A DNA stretch of 64,000 nucleotides. It comes from Longibaculum muris. Its GTDB lineage: Bacteria > Bacillota_I > Bacilli_A > Erysipelotrichales > Coprobacillaceae. Positions 47,809-55,967 of the stretch are shown here, in pieces. Numbering within the stretch: the first letter of the stretch is position 1; each line of letters opens with the position of its first letter. Both the position numbers and the translations under genes were made by a program. The stretch is from the NCBI RefSeq assembly GCF_004343035.1, contig NZ_SMCQ01000002.1, positions 173,820-237,819 on the forward strand, given 5' to 3'. The notes under the pieces were generated by a model. That model saw only the letters and a program-made list of their open reading frames with translations, made no database searches and was not told the origin of the DNA.

Positions 47809-48672
47809 TTATTCTTCACGATGAAAACAAACCAGTGATTTCTCATCAACTCCAATATCATCAGCAATCACATGACACTTTACCATCAATAAGAAATAAA
47901 TATTTTTTACTTCCTCACTTAAACTCTCATAATTAGCTTGTCCTTTAGCAATAATCACATCCGCTTGATGATAAATATCTAAAAACTTGGGACTCACACG
48001 ATGTAAAATAGTCCCCAAAGAATAATCTCCATTATCAATAATCGTTGCATAACGATCCATATGTACATAATAAGCATCTTCTAATATCGAATCATTAACA
48101 ACAGCTTCTCCCCTAGTCGCAAAATATATCATTAAATCAGGATACATCTGTTTTATTTTTTCAATCAATAAATAATCCAAACAAATTTCTCCACAATTAT
48201 CTCCTAAATATAATAATGTTTTGGCATTCTTTAAATCATCTTTTAATTTTTCAATATCATTTAAAGTCAGTCTTTGGTTTTCAATATTTTTAAAATATTT
48301 CATAACATCATTGATATCATGATTATGCATAGGACTAAAATCAATGATATTTCCAATAATTGCATAACGAATAGCCATTTCAAAAAAATCATCTGCTTTT
48401 TCTATTAAGTCACGGAAATAATCTTGTTGTTGTAAAAACAAATCATTATAATAACGTCTGATTTCTTTATAAGGATCGTTATTATGAATATGTTTCTTTA
48501 GCATCTGAAATGTTTGTCCAATAATTTCTGGATTGGTTAATTCAAAATCTAAAGAACTTAAATAATCAAAAACTTGATGATAAAGTTCTTCTTTATTTTG
48601 TGCATGACTCATATGAGCAACTTTCACAACTTGATTAACCAAACAAGGCAAACAGTAATCTCTTATTTTCAT
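47809..48672 (-). CDS. DUF89/ARMT1-like damage-control phosphatase family protein
   Basis: 287 residues from the ATG at 48672 (GAGAGGA upstream). N-terminal 'DYCLPCLVNQVVKVAHMSH' carries the CxxC of the bacterial DUF89 subgroup. 'LYLGDNCGEICLDYLLIEKI' near residue 140 contains the metal-binding D-N-x-G-E, and 'DVIIAKGQANYESLSEE' is the second conserved patch. The family hydrolyses damaged or excess sugar phosphates in a metal-dependent way. It is downstream of an RpiR gene (67-base gap), which fits sugar-phosphate control. Confidence 0.86.
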   Translation of the reverse strand: MKIRDYCLPCLVNQVVKVAHMSHAQNKEELYHQVFDYLSSLDFELTNPEIIGQTFQMLKKHIHNNDPYKEIRRYYNDLFLQQQDYFRDLIEKADDFFEMAIRYAIIGNIIDFSPMHNHDINDVMKYFKNIENQRLTLNDIEKLKDDLKNAKTLLYLGDNCGEICLDYLLIEKIKQMYPDLMIYFATRGEAVVNDSILEDAYYVHMDRYATIIDNGDYSLGTILHRVSPKFLDIYHQADVIIAKGQANYESLSEEVKNIYFLLMVKCHVIADDIGVDEKSLVCFHREE

Positions 48673-48739
48673 ATACTCATTCCTCTCTTTCATTAACTAT
48701 TCTAGCATTATATTTTAATAAAATATTGATATTTCCATA

Positions 48740-49516
48740 TTATGGAAGCCTATGTTCTTGTAATTCCAATAAAACAACATCATTAAAACATTGCAAAGAA
48801 TAATGATAAAGTTGATTCTTGATAGGAATATGGATAATCCTATCAAGATATGAAAAATGAGAAAGTTTCTTATTATTTGTAACTACATAAATTTTAGCTC
48901 GACTCTTTTTTAAAGCAGTTAAAGTTTGATAATAACGAGAATAACAATTATCAGTCACATATTCTCCTGATATTGAATAAATAACAATAAGAGTTTGATC
49001 ATCAGCATTCTCAATAAAAGAAAGTTGATCAATAAAATGTGAGAATGAATATGTCATAATTCCCTTCATTGCTAAATCATAATGCAAATTTTTAACCATA
49101 TTTTCACTATTTAAAATGCCAAACATTCCAATCTTAGGAAATGAAAGTAAATCATGAATAAATTCATCTAACATATCAAAAGAAAAATGTTCAAAAAAGT
49201 ATTGTATTTCTTCCTGAACATATTTTTGATAAGTTGAAACTTCCATTTGATTGTCTTTTTGTAACAATGAATGTCTTTGACTATGTCCATGAACATTTAA
49301 TGATTCCTTGAAATCAGAAAACGACTGAAAACCAATATGCTTAATAAATCGACTTACCTGTGAAATAGAGACACTTGCTGATTTAGCTAATTGATTAATT
49401 GAATAAAGACTGACTTGATTTATATTTTTTACTATATATTCACCAATACATCGATCAACTACCGAAATATGCGGATCATTAATATAATCTAGTAATGTCA
49501 TCAATACTAAATTCAT
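48740..49516 (-). CDS. RpiR-family regulator
   Basis: 258 residues. The helix-turn-helix at residues 20-60 reads 'NQLAKSASVSISQVSRFIKH' and 'IGFQSFSDFKESL'. A weaker SIS-like domain spans residues 105-235 ('IGMFGILNSENMVKNLHYDL', 'TLIVIYSISGEYVTDNCYSR'). The ribosome site is poor, and the start is 5 bases after the upstream stop, suggesting coupling to the PH-like membrane protein. It may regulate the DUF89 gene just downstream. Confidence 0.85.
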   Translation of the reverse strand: MNLVLMTLLDYINDPHISVVDRCIGEYIVKNINQVSLYSINQLAKSASVSISQVSRFIKHIGFQSFSDFKESLNVHGHSQRHSLLQKDNQMEVSTYQKYVQEEIQYFFEHFSFDMLDEFIHDLLSFPKIGMFGILNSENMVKNLHYDLAMKGIMTYSFSHFIDQLSFIENADDQTLIVIYSISGEYVTDNCYSRYYQTLTALKKSRAKIYVVTNNKKLSHFSYLDRIIHIPIKNQLYHYSLQCFNDVVLLELQEHRLP

Positions 49517-49521
49517 GTCAT

Positions 49522-49893
49522 CTATGCCTTATTAAATGAATTATAATATTTTAAAAATTCATCACTATCAAAAACATAAACATGACTATCATGGGTATGA
49601 TGAATAACAAGATGATGTTTTGATTTCTTTTCAATTGATTGAATATCTTTGTATTCAATTATTGTTGGAAGCATAGCAGCAACTTTCCATTCATAAATCA
49701 TCATTACATCATCAAATAAAACCATCTTATATCTTCCTAATAATAAAAACAAAGCAATTAATGCTAACATAAAAGCACCAATCATTTGTGGTTTATGTCC
49801 ATTCATTGCTGAATAGACTCCAATTCCAATAAATGCTATAAACATCATCAAACATACAATAAACATACGATATTCTTTAAATCTTTTTTTCAT
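49522..49893 (-). CDS. Small membrane protein with PH-like C terminus
   Basis: 123 residues from the ATG at 49893 (AAAGGTGATAG upstream); earlier in-frame starts lack a ribosome site. Two membrane segments: 'MFIVCLMMFIAFIGIGVYSA' (about 10-29) and 'MIGAFMLALIALFLLLG' (about 37-53). The remaining residues ('MVLFDDVMMIYEWKV', 'EYKDIQSIEKKSKHHLVI') look like the short PH-type beta domain of small bacterial membrane proteins. Function unknown. Confidence 0.7.
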   Translation of the reverse strand: MKKRFKEYRMFIVCLMMFIAFIGIGVYSAMNGHKPQMIGAFMLALIALFLLLGRYKMVLFDDVMMIYEWKVAAMLPTIIEYKDIQSIEKKSKHHLVIHHTHDSHVYVFDSDEFLKYYNSFNKA

Positions 49894-49998
49894 TTCTATC
49901 ACCTTTTTTAAGTTTACCATATTCAATAATGTTTGACAAAGTATTTTGAGGTTGCAAATTTATTAAGTGATAATTTTTTATTAAATTATAAAAAAATA

Positions 49999-50026
49999 TT
50001 CACATTTCAATAAAAACGTGTATAAT
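49999..50026 (+). promoter_or_regulatory. Promoter of glutamate dehydrogenase gene
   Basis: TTCACA (49999-50004), 16-bp spacer, TATAAT (50021-50026) preceded by a TG (extended -10), 25 bases before the start. Confidence 0.75.
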
Positions 50027-50051
50027 AGAATAAAAAAAGGAGGATATTGAT

Positions 50052-51395
50052 ATGAATTATGTGGAAAAAGTACTATCAGAAGTAAAAACAAAAAATGCTG
50101 ATCAGCCAGAATTTATTCAAGCTGTTGAAGAAGTTTTAGAAAGCTTAGAACCTGTTATTGCTGCTCATCCTGAATATGAAGATATGGCAATATTAGAAAG
50201 ATTAGTAGAACCTGAAAGAACAATTATGTTTAAAGTACCTTGGCAAGATGATCAAGGTAAGGTTCATGTAAATAGAGGTTATCGTGTACAATTCTCAAGT
50301 GCTATTGGGCCTTATAAAGGTGGTTTAAGATTACACCCTTCAGTAAATTTAGGAATTATTAAATTCTTAGGATTTGAACAAATCTTTAAAAACTCATTAA
50401 CAACTTTACCTATTGGTGGAGGTAAAGGTGGTTCTGATTTTGATCCACAAGGAAAATCAGATAATGAAATTATGCGTTTTTGTCAATCATTTATGACTGA
50501 ATTATATCGTCATATTGGACCAGATGTAGATGTACCTGCTGGGGATATTGGTACAGGAGCTAGAGAAATTGGTTATATGTATGGTCAATATAAACGTATT
50601 AGAGGGGCTTATGAAAATGGTGTTTTAACTGGTAAGCCTTTACCTTATGGTGGTTCTTTAATTAGACCTGAAGCAACTGGTTTTGGAGCTGTATATTATG
50701 GTAAAGAAGTTTTAAAACATTTTAATGATAGTTATGAAGGAAAGACTATTGCATGTTCTGGTTATGGAAATGTTGCATGGGGTGTTTGTTTAAAAGCTAG
50801 AGAATATGGAGCAAAGGTTGTTTCTATTTCTGGTAGAGATGGATATATTTATGATCCTGAAGGAATTATTACTGATGAAAAGATTGATTTCTTAGTAAAA
50901 ATTAGAAGTTCTAATGATGTTAAATTAAAAGATTATGCTGAAAAATTTGGTTGTGAATTCCATCCAGGTGAAAAACCTTGGGGATTAAAAGTTGATATGG
51001 CTTTCCCATGTGCAACACAAAATGAAATTGGTTTAGAAGAAGCTAAACAATTAGTTGCCAATGGTGTGAAATATATTATTGAAGGTGCTAACATGCCAAC
51101 AAAACCTGAAGCAATTGCCTATTTCTTAGAAAATGGTGGAACATTAGGACCTGCTAAAGCTGCTAATGCTGGTGGGGTTGCAGTATCTGCTTTAGAAATG
51201 GCACAAAACTCAATGCGTTATAGCTGGACAAAAGAAGAAGTTGATGAAAAATTACATCAAATTATGATTAGTATTCATGAAGCTTCTGTTGCTGCAGCTG
51301 AAAAATATGGTTTAGGTTATGACTTAATTAAAGGTGCAAATATTGCTGGATTTGAAAAAGTCGTAGCTGCAATGATTTCTCAAGGAATTTATTAG
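50052..51395 (+). CDS. gdhA: Glutamate dehydrogenase, NADP-type hexameric
   Basis: 447 residues after AAAGGAGG, the usual length. 'GYRVQFSSAIGPYKGGLRLH' and 'LPIGGGKGGSDFDPQGKSD' contain the substrate lysines. 'VDVPAGDIGTGAREIGYMYG' and 'IACSGYGNVAWGVCLKAREY' (nucleotide fold) follow, and 'GPAKAANAGGVAVSALEM' is near the end. Reductive amination of 2-oxoglutarate to glutamate, or the reverse in amino-acid fermentation. Single gene with strong promoter and terminator. Codon choice looks typical of a highly expressed gene. Confidence 0.96.
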   Translation: MNYVEKVLSEVKTKNADQPEFIQAVEEVLESLEPVIAAHPEYEDMAILERLVEPERTIMFKVPWQDDQGKVHVNRGYRVQFSSAIGPYKGGLRLHPSVNLGIIKFLGFEQIFKNSLTTLPIGGGKGGSDFDPQGKSDNEIMRFCQSFMTELYRHIGPDVDVPAGDIGTGAREIGYMYGQYKRIRGAYENGVLTGKPLPYGGSLIRPEATGFGAVYYGKEVLKHFNDSYEGKTIACSGYGNVAWGVCLKAREYGAKVVSISGRDGYIYDPEGIITDEKIDFLVKIRSSNDVKLKDYAEKFGCEFHPGEKPWGLKVDMAFPCATQNEIGLEEAKQLVANGVKYIIEGANMPTKPEAIAYFLENGGTLGPAKAANAGGVAVSALEMAQNSMRYSWTKEEVDEKLHQIMISIHEASVAAAEKYGLGYDLIKGANIAGFEKVVAAMISQGIY

Positions 51396-51400
51396 AAACA

Positions 51401-51431
51401 AAAAAGGCTTGTCATATGATAAGTCTTTTTC
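51401..51431 (+). terminator. Terminator of gdhA
   Basis: 13-15-bp stem (AAAAAGGCTTGTCAT with ATGATAAGTCTTTTT, two G-U pairs) with T run. Nothing recognisable lies between here and 51624. Confidence 0.82.
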
Positions 51432-51624
51432 TATGCGCATAAATGAGATAGCACTATTATAATATTGGTATAGACAAACAATTTCTCAGTGAGAATCTTC
51501 AAAAAACTAAGTCTTGAGTTAAGTTATGATGAGCTTCTAGAAAAGAAATGATAAAAAAATATTTTTATTAAATAGTAGTGAAGATTTTTTAGGTTCTACC
51601 TTGATTATTACTTCTGTTATCTTT

Positions 51625-51939
51625 TTATATGACCAAATATCCCACAACTCCCATAAGCGTTCCTAAAACAATTGACATAATAGTCATTGGTATTATTGAC
51701 TTCTTATCATCCTTAACAGCTAGAATAATGACAGGAATAGTTAATAATAAATTTAACAATCCACCTTTGAGCCACCAAGGTAATCCCCATTCTATAGAAA
51801 AGATTATAAATGGAGCAATCAAATAATGAACAAATGCAGAAAAATTTGAGTATTTATCCATTTTCATTTTAATCATAGGTAAAACATCAATAAGACCTCC
51901 CAATAAACCAATAAGCAATGTAAACAAAAATGTTGTCAT
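51625..51939 (-). CDS. Small integral membrane protein (104 aa, 3-4 TM)
   Basis: Start after GGGGGAA, immediately following the zinc-ribbon gene stop. Hydrophobic segments at residues 2-22, 37-52, 58-75 and 84-103 ('IIPMTIMSIVLGTLMGVVGY'). No family recognised. Last gene of a three-gene minus-strand set (DUF1648-like, zinc ribbon, this). Function unknown. Confidence 0.7.
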   Translation of the reverse strand: MTTFLFTLLIGLLGGLIDVLPMIKMKMDKYSNFSAFVHYLIAPFIIFSIEWGLPWWLKGGLLNLLLTIPVIILAVKDDKKSIIPMTIMSIVLGTLMGVVGYLVI

Positions 51940-52296
51940 TTATTTTTCCCCCTTATATTTTCTTTGACATTTTAAACAATCAATCTCATACTGATAAGAA
52001 ATAAGCTTTTCTTTTAAAATAGTAAGCAGTGGCGACTGATCATGTATACAACATAATCTATTTTTAATCTTTATTAATTTATCATTTGAAATCTTTTCTG
52101 AGCTAACATCACCAAAAGCAATATGAATATATCCACAACTTTCACATTGACACTGATAATTGAAGATAAAATTATCATACGTTGTATAACATAAATATCC
52201 AATATTTTCACCACAAGATTCACAATAAATCCAACCACCATATTGATTTGCCAATCTTGTATGAGACAATTCCTTTATCTTTGTATTTCTACTCAT
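51940..52296 (-). CDS. Zinc-ribbon protein (118 aa)
   Basis: Start after AAAGGAGAGAG. Two CxxC pairs form a ribbon ('YCESCGENIG' near residue 24 and 'QCQCESCGYIH' near 50), and a further pair 'IDCLKCQRKYKGEK' closes the protein. No catalytic domain seen. Probably structural or nucleic-acid binding; role in the small-membrane-protein cluster unknown. Confidence 0.7.
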   Translation of the reverse strand: MSRNTKIKELSHTRLANQYGGWIYCESCGENIGYLCYTTYDNFIFNYQCQCESCGYIHIAFGDVSSEKISNDKLIKIKNRLCCIHDQSPLLTILKEKLISYQYEIDCLKCQRKYKGEK

Positions 52297-52313
52297 TTTC
52301 TCTCTCCTTTATT

Positions 52314-52595
52314 TTAAATGATCGATAACAAAATAACTGCAATTTGAATACAACTCAAAAATAATAAGAATAAATATAAGAAGATTTTTTTATTCTTTTT
52401 ATAACGTATTATCAATAAACACTCAATAGATGGTAAAATCCAGATAGCTAAATACTTTGATAAAGTGGAAGTCACTTCACCATTCATACGAAATTGTATA
52501 GGTATCTGCGCTGGTAATAATGGCAAACATAAAACAGATAAAAATATTAAAATAACTGGAAATATAAAAACAATGTATTCTTTTAAATTCTTCAT
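52314..52595 (-). CDS. DUF1648/SdpI-like small membrane protein
   Basis: 93 residues from the ATG at 52595, where GGGAGG is ideally placed; upstream in-frame starts are not supported. Three hydrophobic segments with 'LLPAQIPIQFRMNGEV' between helices 1 and 2, the LP-x2-IP-x-x-x-x-x-G signature of DUF1648, the N-terminal part of SdpI immunity-type proteins. Members sit in signalling/immunity operons. The protein is truncated relative to full SdpI. Confidence 0.68.
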   Translation of the reverse strand: MKNLKEYIVFIFPVILIFLSVLCLPLLPAQIPIQFRMNGEVTSTLSKYLAIWILPSIECLLIIRYKKNKKIFLYLFLLFLSCIQIAVILLSII

Positions 52596-52657
52596 AAATT
52601 TCCTCCCTTCATAAATTAGACGATGATTAATTGATTTTGTGACAAAATAATATAAAT

Positions 52658-52685
52658 AAAAAAAGACATAACCGAAGTTATGCCT
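52658..52685 (-). terminator. Terminator (copy 1 of a near-identical pair)
   Basis: Minus-strand AGGCATAAC-TTCG-GTTATGTCT stem with a UUCG-type tetraloop and seven T. It likely ends the XRE transcript. An almost identical terminator is at 53545-53570. Confidence 0.85.
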
Positions 52686-52852
52686 CAATTAATATATTAA
52701 CTAATCAACAAATTCACACTTATCACTATAAATCAATGATTTTTTTGTATGAAAATATTCTTATACATGAAATTCTTCTTCATATTCATCAAATAAAAAA
52801 TTATAGTCAACTCAATTGATTTTTTTCCAATACACCACTATATAGTTATATA

Positions 52853-53077
52853 TCATTCATCAAAATAAAATAATTCTTCAAATTTTTTATCTAAAGCAAT
52901 ACACAAAATCAATGCTAATTTTGCAGTTGGATTAAATTGTCCAGTTTCAATAGAACTGATTGTGTTTCGAGATACACCAACCATCTCAGCTAATGCGGAC
53001 TGTGAAAGTTTTTTTTCTGATCTTGCTTCTTTTAAATTGTTTTTCAGTATCAGGCCTTCATTCATTATTAAAACCAT
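52853..53077 (-). CDS. XRE-family transcriptional regulator (74 aa)
   Basis: Start ATG at 53077 (AAAAGGA upstream) is preferred; 53065 is an alternative. Residues 12-70 are one helix-turn-helix domain: 'KKLSQSALAEMVGVSRNTIS' then 'SIETGQFNPTAKLALILCIA' and 'LDKKFEELFYFDE'. It is the small autoregulator type paired with a membrane protein. It overlaps the partner gene by 10 bases. Two operator-like dyads lie at the operon promoter. Confidence 0.88.
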   Translation of the reverse strand: MVLIMNEGLILKNNLKEARSEKKLSQSALAEMVGVSRNTISSIETGQFNPTAKLALILCIALDKKFEELFYFDE

Positions 53078-53412
53078 CCCATTCCTTTTCCCACAATATT
53101 TATCAAACATGCAATTGAACCAATAATACCACATACAAGTCCAAACAACCATTCTTTTTCTTTAGTATAGCTATATTTCGTTGCAAAACGTCCTATATAT
53201 CCAATTAAAAATGCCAGTAAGAAAACTTGATAATCAGCAAATGCTTTTCCAGTTATCAATTTTTGAATAACTAAAATGACTATTAAAACAGCGTAAACTG
53301 ATTCTATTGCTAAAAAAGCAGTTTGATTAGCAGTTTTTTCAATTGCTTTATATCACTCATCTCCATGTATATTTTCTTTTTTACTTCTTGCTAAAATTTC
53401 TTCTTTTTTCAT
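53068..53412 (-). pseudogene. Membrane partner of the XRE regulator, interrupted by TGA
   Basis: From ATG at 53412 (GAGTGAGGA upstream) the frame reads 'MKKEEILARSKKENIHGDE', TGA at 53353-53355, then 'YKAIEKTANQTAFLAIESVY' and on through three membrane helices to the stop at 53068. The N-terminal 'KKEEILARS-x-EN-x-GDE' and the XRE pairing match a common family of about 110-residue membrane proteins. The intact 3' part (53068-53259) could be translated only from a weak internal start. No frame shift is needed; one base change explains the loss. Sequencing error or recent mutation are both possible. Confidence 0.75.
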
Positions 53413-53432
53413 AAATATCCTCACTCTCTTTC

Positions 53433-53484
53433 TGACAAGTTTTCTTGTCACTTATAATATATCATCGCCAAGTGTACTTGTCAA
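53433..53484 (-). promoter_or_regulatory. XRE operon promoter with two TGACAAG-N4-CTTG operators
   Basis: On the minus strand TTGACA (53479-53484), 17-bp spacer, TATATT (53456-53461). Dyad 1, TGACAAG-TACA-CTTG, overlaps the -35 box (53468-53483). Dyad 2, TGACAAG-AAAA-CTTGTCA, is at 53433-53450, just past the start point. Their centres are about 34 bp apart, near three helical turns, so dimers would lie on one face. Consistent with autorepression by the XRE protein. Confidence 0.75.
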
Positions 53485-53544
53485 TACAATTGCCAATAAA
53501 ACTTTGCATATCTGTAAACTCGATTGTCTTAATTTTTTTCAAAT

Positions 53545-53570
53545 AAAAAAGACATAACCGAAGTTATGCC
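53545..53570 (-). terminator. Terminator of the PEPCK-like gene (copy 2 of the pair)
   Basis: Same GGCATAAC-TTCG-GTTATGTC hairpin and T run as at 52658-52685, placed 9 bases after the stop of the 584-residue gene. Confidence 0.85.
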
Positions 53571-53578
53571 TTAACTCA

Positions 53579-55333
53579 TTATTCTTCTGCAGGTAATTCT
53601 TTTAATTCTTCTTCACCTGTTACATATTTTAAAATAGCAATAGCTGCTTCTTTTGGTCCTTTATGTTCATTACCTTTAATACCAAGTCTTGTACGTAATT
53701 GACCAACTTTAACACCTTGTTTAAACATTCTTTTGAAATAATCCTGTAAGATCGGTTCTGTTTGTTCTTTTCTTTGAACAGGACCAAATGGATTAGCAAA
53801 ATAACTTTCAACAATACCCATTTCAGTTGTTGTTCCTTTAGCCATACGTGCCCCTGATCTAAAAACTTGAAGTGCTTCTTCAGGACTATCAAAGAAACTT
53901 AATGCTTCACCATCTTCTTCATAGTTATTTGCATATAAGAACATATCAACATCATGTTTAGCAACAACATCTTTGTAATCAGTAATTGGAATAACAATAC
54001 GTGCATTGACTTTATCAGGATTCATAAAGACTGATCTATCTAATTCTTTAAAACTATAACCAGCATCTAAGTCATCTAAACGCACAAATGCCCCAATTTC
54101 TGTACCAGAAGTCTTAACCTTACCTTTTTCATTTAATGATAAAACACCCATATCATCATAAATAGTTGTTAAATCAGTGATATATGCAGCTCCAATGACT
54201 TTAATTTGTTCAATTGTTTCACTCTTACCAGCACCACTATCTCCCATAACAACAATATTCTTTGTTTCACCATTATGAAGTGTCATCTTAACCATTGCTC
54301 CATGAATTGGTAATTCACGATGATTAATCTTTTGAACATTGTGTAAAGTTAAAATCATTTTCTTCATATATCCAAAATAATCAAAATTATCATTAGCAGA
54401 TAATAAAGCCACAATCATATCATTAGATTCATCTTGATAGAATGCTTGATTCATTTCACCATCTTCATAACCAAAGACATAAATTAAATCAGGTTTTCTA
54501 TTTCTATATTCTGTTTCATCAGCCAAATCAAATAAGTTACATAAAGTAACCCCTTGTGCCATAAACTTCACATTAAAGTAAACAAAACATAATAAATCAC
54601 CAACTTTAGCTGGATAACAGAACCAAGAATCGGAATCAAATTTACGATCTTCAATTGGATTTCTTTTCATTTCAGGGAAAACACCATCTCTTTTATTACG
54701 TTTTGAATAAGCAATAAATGGTGGATGAATAACTACTGATTCAATAAAAGGAATTTCATCCAAATTACGATATTCATATGGCAAGAATGGTCTCATATGA
54801 GTCACTGTTAACCCAGCATTAACCCCTGCTGTAATTTGACGTAAGACTTTATCCTTCTTACCTAATGCAGATTCAATTGAACGATAGACTTCTAATACCA
54901 ATTCTTCAAATTCACTTTGTGCATCAGCAAATTGAACATTTTGATATCCTGCTCTCTTTGTTTCATTGAATACAACAGCATATCTTTGTAGACGTCTCCA
55001 GAATAAGTAAATATCTTCTACTAATGCAATAAACATATCAATATCTTTAAAATATTTCTTAGCTTCTGGACGAATTGAACACACTTCATCAACCGACATA
55101 ACTAATAATAATTTAAAAATACCTCTTAAATTATCTAATAAATCAACATCATCTTCTTGAATACCATGAAGATATCCATAGATAGTTGTATCTTTTCTTT
55201 TAATATTTTTTATATATTTCTCTAAAACTTTTGCAAAAGATTCACTTTCAATTAATTGACAACGACTTTGACAGAATTCTTCAGAGAAATTTAAAATCGC
55301 ATTACCTCTTGTTATATTAAACTTATATGCCAT
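53579..55333 (-). CDS. PEP carboxykinase / HPr-kinase superfamily P-loop protein (584 aa)
   Basis: 584 residues after GGGTGG. Residues 1-240 are helical and unassigned ('NAILNFSEEFCQSRCQLIES'). The P-loop 'VVMGDSGAGKSETIEQIKVI' near residue 363 matches the HPr kinase/PEPCK type, with 'YITDLTTIYDDMGVL' as a Walker B-like segment. The distal part 'GTTTEMGIVESYFANPFGP' recalls the PEPCK substrate region. No membrane segment. It could be a divergent PEP carboxykinase or a protein kinase; sequence alone does not decide. It neighbours gdhA and the spoIIA operon and is monocistronic. Confidence 0.72.
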   Translation of the reverse strand: MAYKFNITRGNAILNFSEEFCQSRCQLIESESFAKVLEKYIKNIKRKDTTIYGYLHGIQEDDVDLLDNLRGIFKLLLVMSVDEVCSIRPEAKKYFKDIDMFIALVEDIYLFWRRLQRYAVVFNETKRAGYQNVQFADAQSEFEELVLEVYRSIESALGKKDKVLRQITAGVNAGLTVTHMRPFLPYEYRNLDEIPFIESVVIHPPFIAYSKRNKRDGVFPEMKRNPIEDRKFDSDSWFCYPAKVGDLLCFVYFNVKFMAQGVTLCNLFDLADETEYRNRKPDLIYVFGYEDGEMNQAFYQDESNDMIVALLSANDNFDYFGYMKKMILTLHNVQKINHRELPIHGAMVKMTLHNGETKNIVVMGDSGAGKSETIEQIKVIGAAYITDLTTIYDDMGVLSLNEKGKVKTSGTEIGAFVRLDDLDAGYSFKELDRSVFMNPDKVNARIVIPITDYKDVVAKHDVDMFLYANNYEEDGEALSFFDSPEEALQVFRSGARMAKGTTTEMGIVESYFANPFGPVQRKEQTEPILQDYFKRMFKQGVKVGQLRTRLGIKGNEHKGPKEAAIAILKYVTGEEELKELPAEE

Positions 55334-55429
55334 AATTCCACCCTTTCTTTAGATATACTTTGTATATCCCCTTAATTTACCATACATTCTATCAAAAAAA
55401 GTTGACCTTGACTACTAAAATTGCAAAAT

Positions 55430-55927
55430 TTATTGAATGATAGCGTTTTTATTTTTAAATTTTATCTTTTTATCATTTTTTAATACTGTTTTTTCTATAA
55501 AAGACACATTAATATAATAATTTTTATGAGAAATATAAATATATTCATTTTCATCTTTTAATTCAATACATTCATTATTGTATACAATCTTATTTTGACC
55601 ATAATCAAAAAGATAATTTCCTTCACTCATCTGATAAGTCAAAGTATGCTTTTGTTCATCCACATAAACCTTTGTATTCTTATCTAAAATCAATACCATA
55701 TTATACATATCATTCAATGATAAATACATCTTCTCATCTTTTTGAAAACCTTTTAAATCAAAAGTATAAATCTTATTATCTTGACGATAAGTTGCAACAT
55801 ACGTATCAATCTTACCCTCATATTCATAAAAATGATTTCTATGAAAAAACATATACAACAAAATCATAACTATCAAACAAAATCCTACACTTACAATCAC
55901 TACTCTTTTATATCTTAATCTTTTCAT
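55430..55927 (-). CDS. Membrane-anchored extracytoplasmic protein (165 aa)
   Basis: ATG at 55927 (TTGGAGG upstream); longer starts run through the lepB terminator. One N-terminal membrane anchor 'VVIVSVGFCLIVMILLYMFF' (residues 9-28), then a beta-rich, Tyr/Asn/Lys-rich exported domain containing 'MYLSLNDMYNMVLILDKNTK', vaguely like copper-amine-oxidase N-terminal or stalk domains. No catalytic motif. It follows signal peptidase I after a terminator. Function unknown. Confidence 0.65.
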   Translation of the reverse strand: MKRLRYKRVVIVSVGFCLIVMILLYMFFHRNHFYEYEGKIDTYVATYRQDNKIYTFDLKGFQKDEKMYLSLNDMYNMVLILDKNTKVYVDEQKHTLTYQMSEGNYLFDYGQNKIVYNNECIELKDENEYIYISHKNYYINVSFIEKTVLKNDKKIKFKNKNAIIQ

Positions 55928-55942
55928 TATATCCTCCAAAAG

Positions 55943-55967
55943 AAAAAAGGTCTTATCAAAAGACCTT
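55943..55967 (-). terminator. Terminator of the spoIIA-lepB operon
   Basis: Minus-strand AAGGTCTT/AAGACCTT stem with a 5-base loop, overlapping the lepB stop and followed by TTTT. Confidence 0.85.

Noticed and set aside
16778..53355. Two in-frame TGA codons suggested TGA might be read as tryptophan
   Set aside because: Many intact genes end in TGA, including ATGA stop/start overlaps in hisH-hisA, spoIIAA-spoIIAB and the redox operon, and Trp is encoded by TGG throughout.
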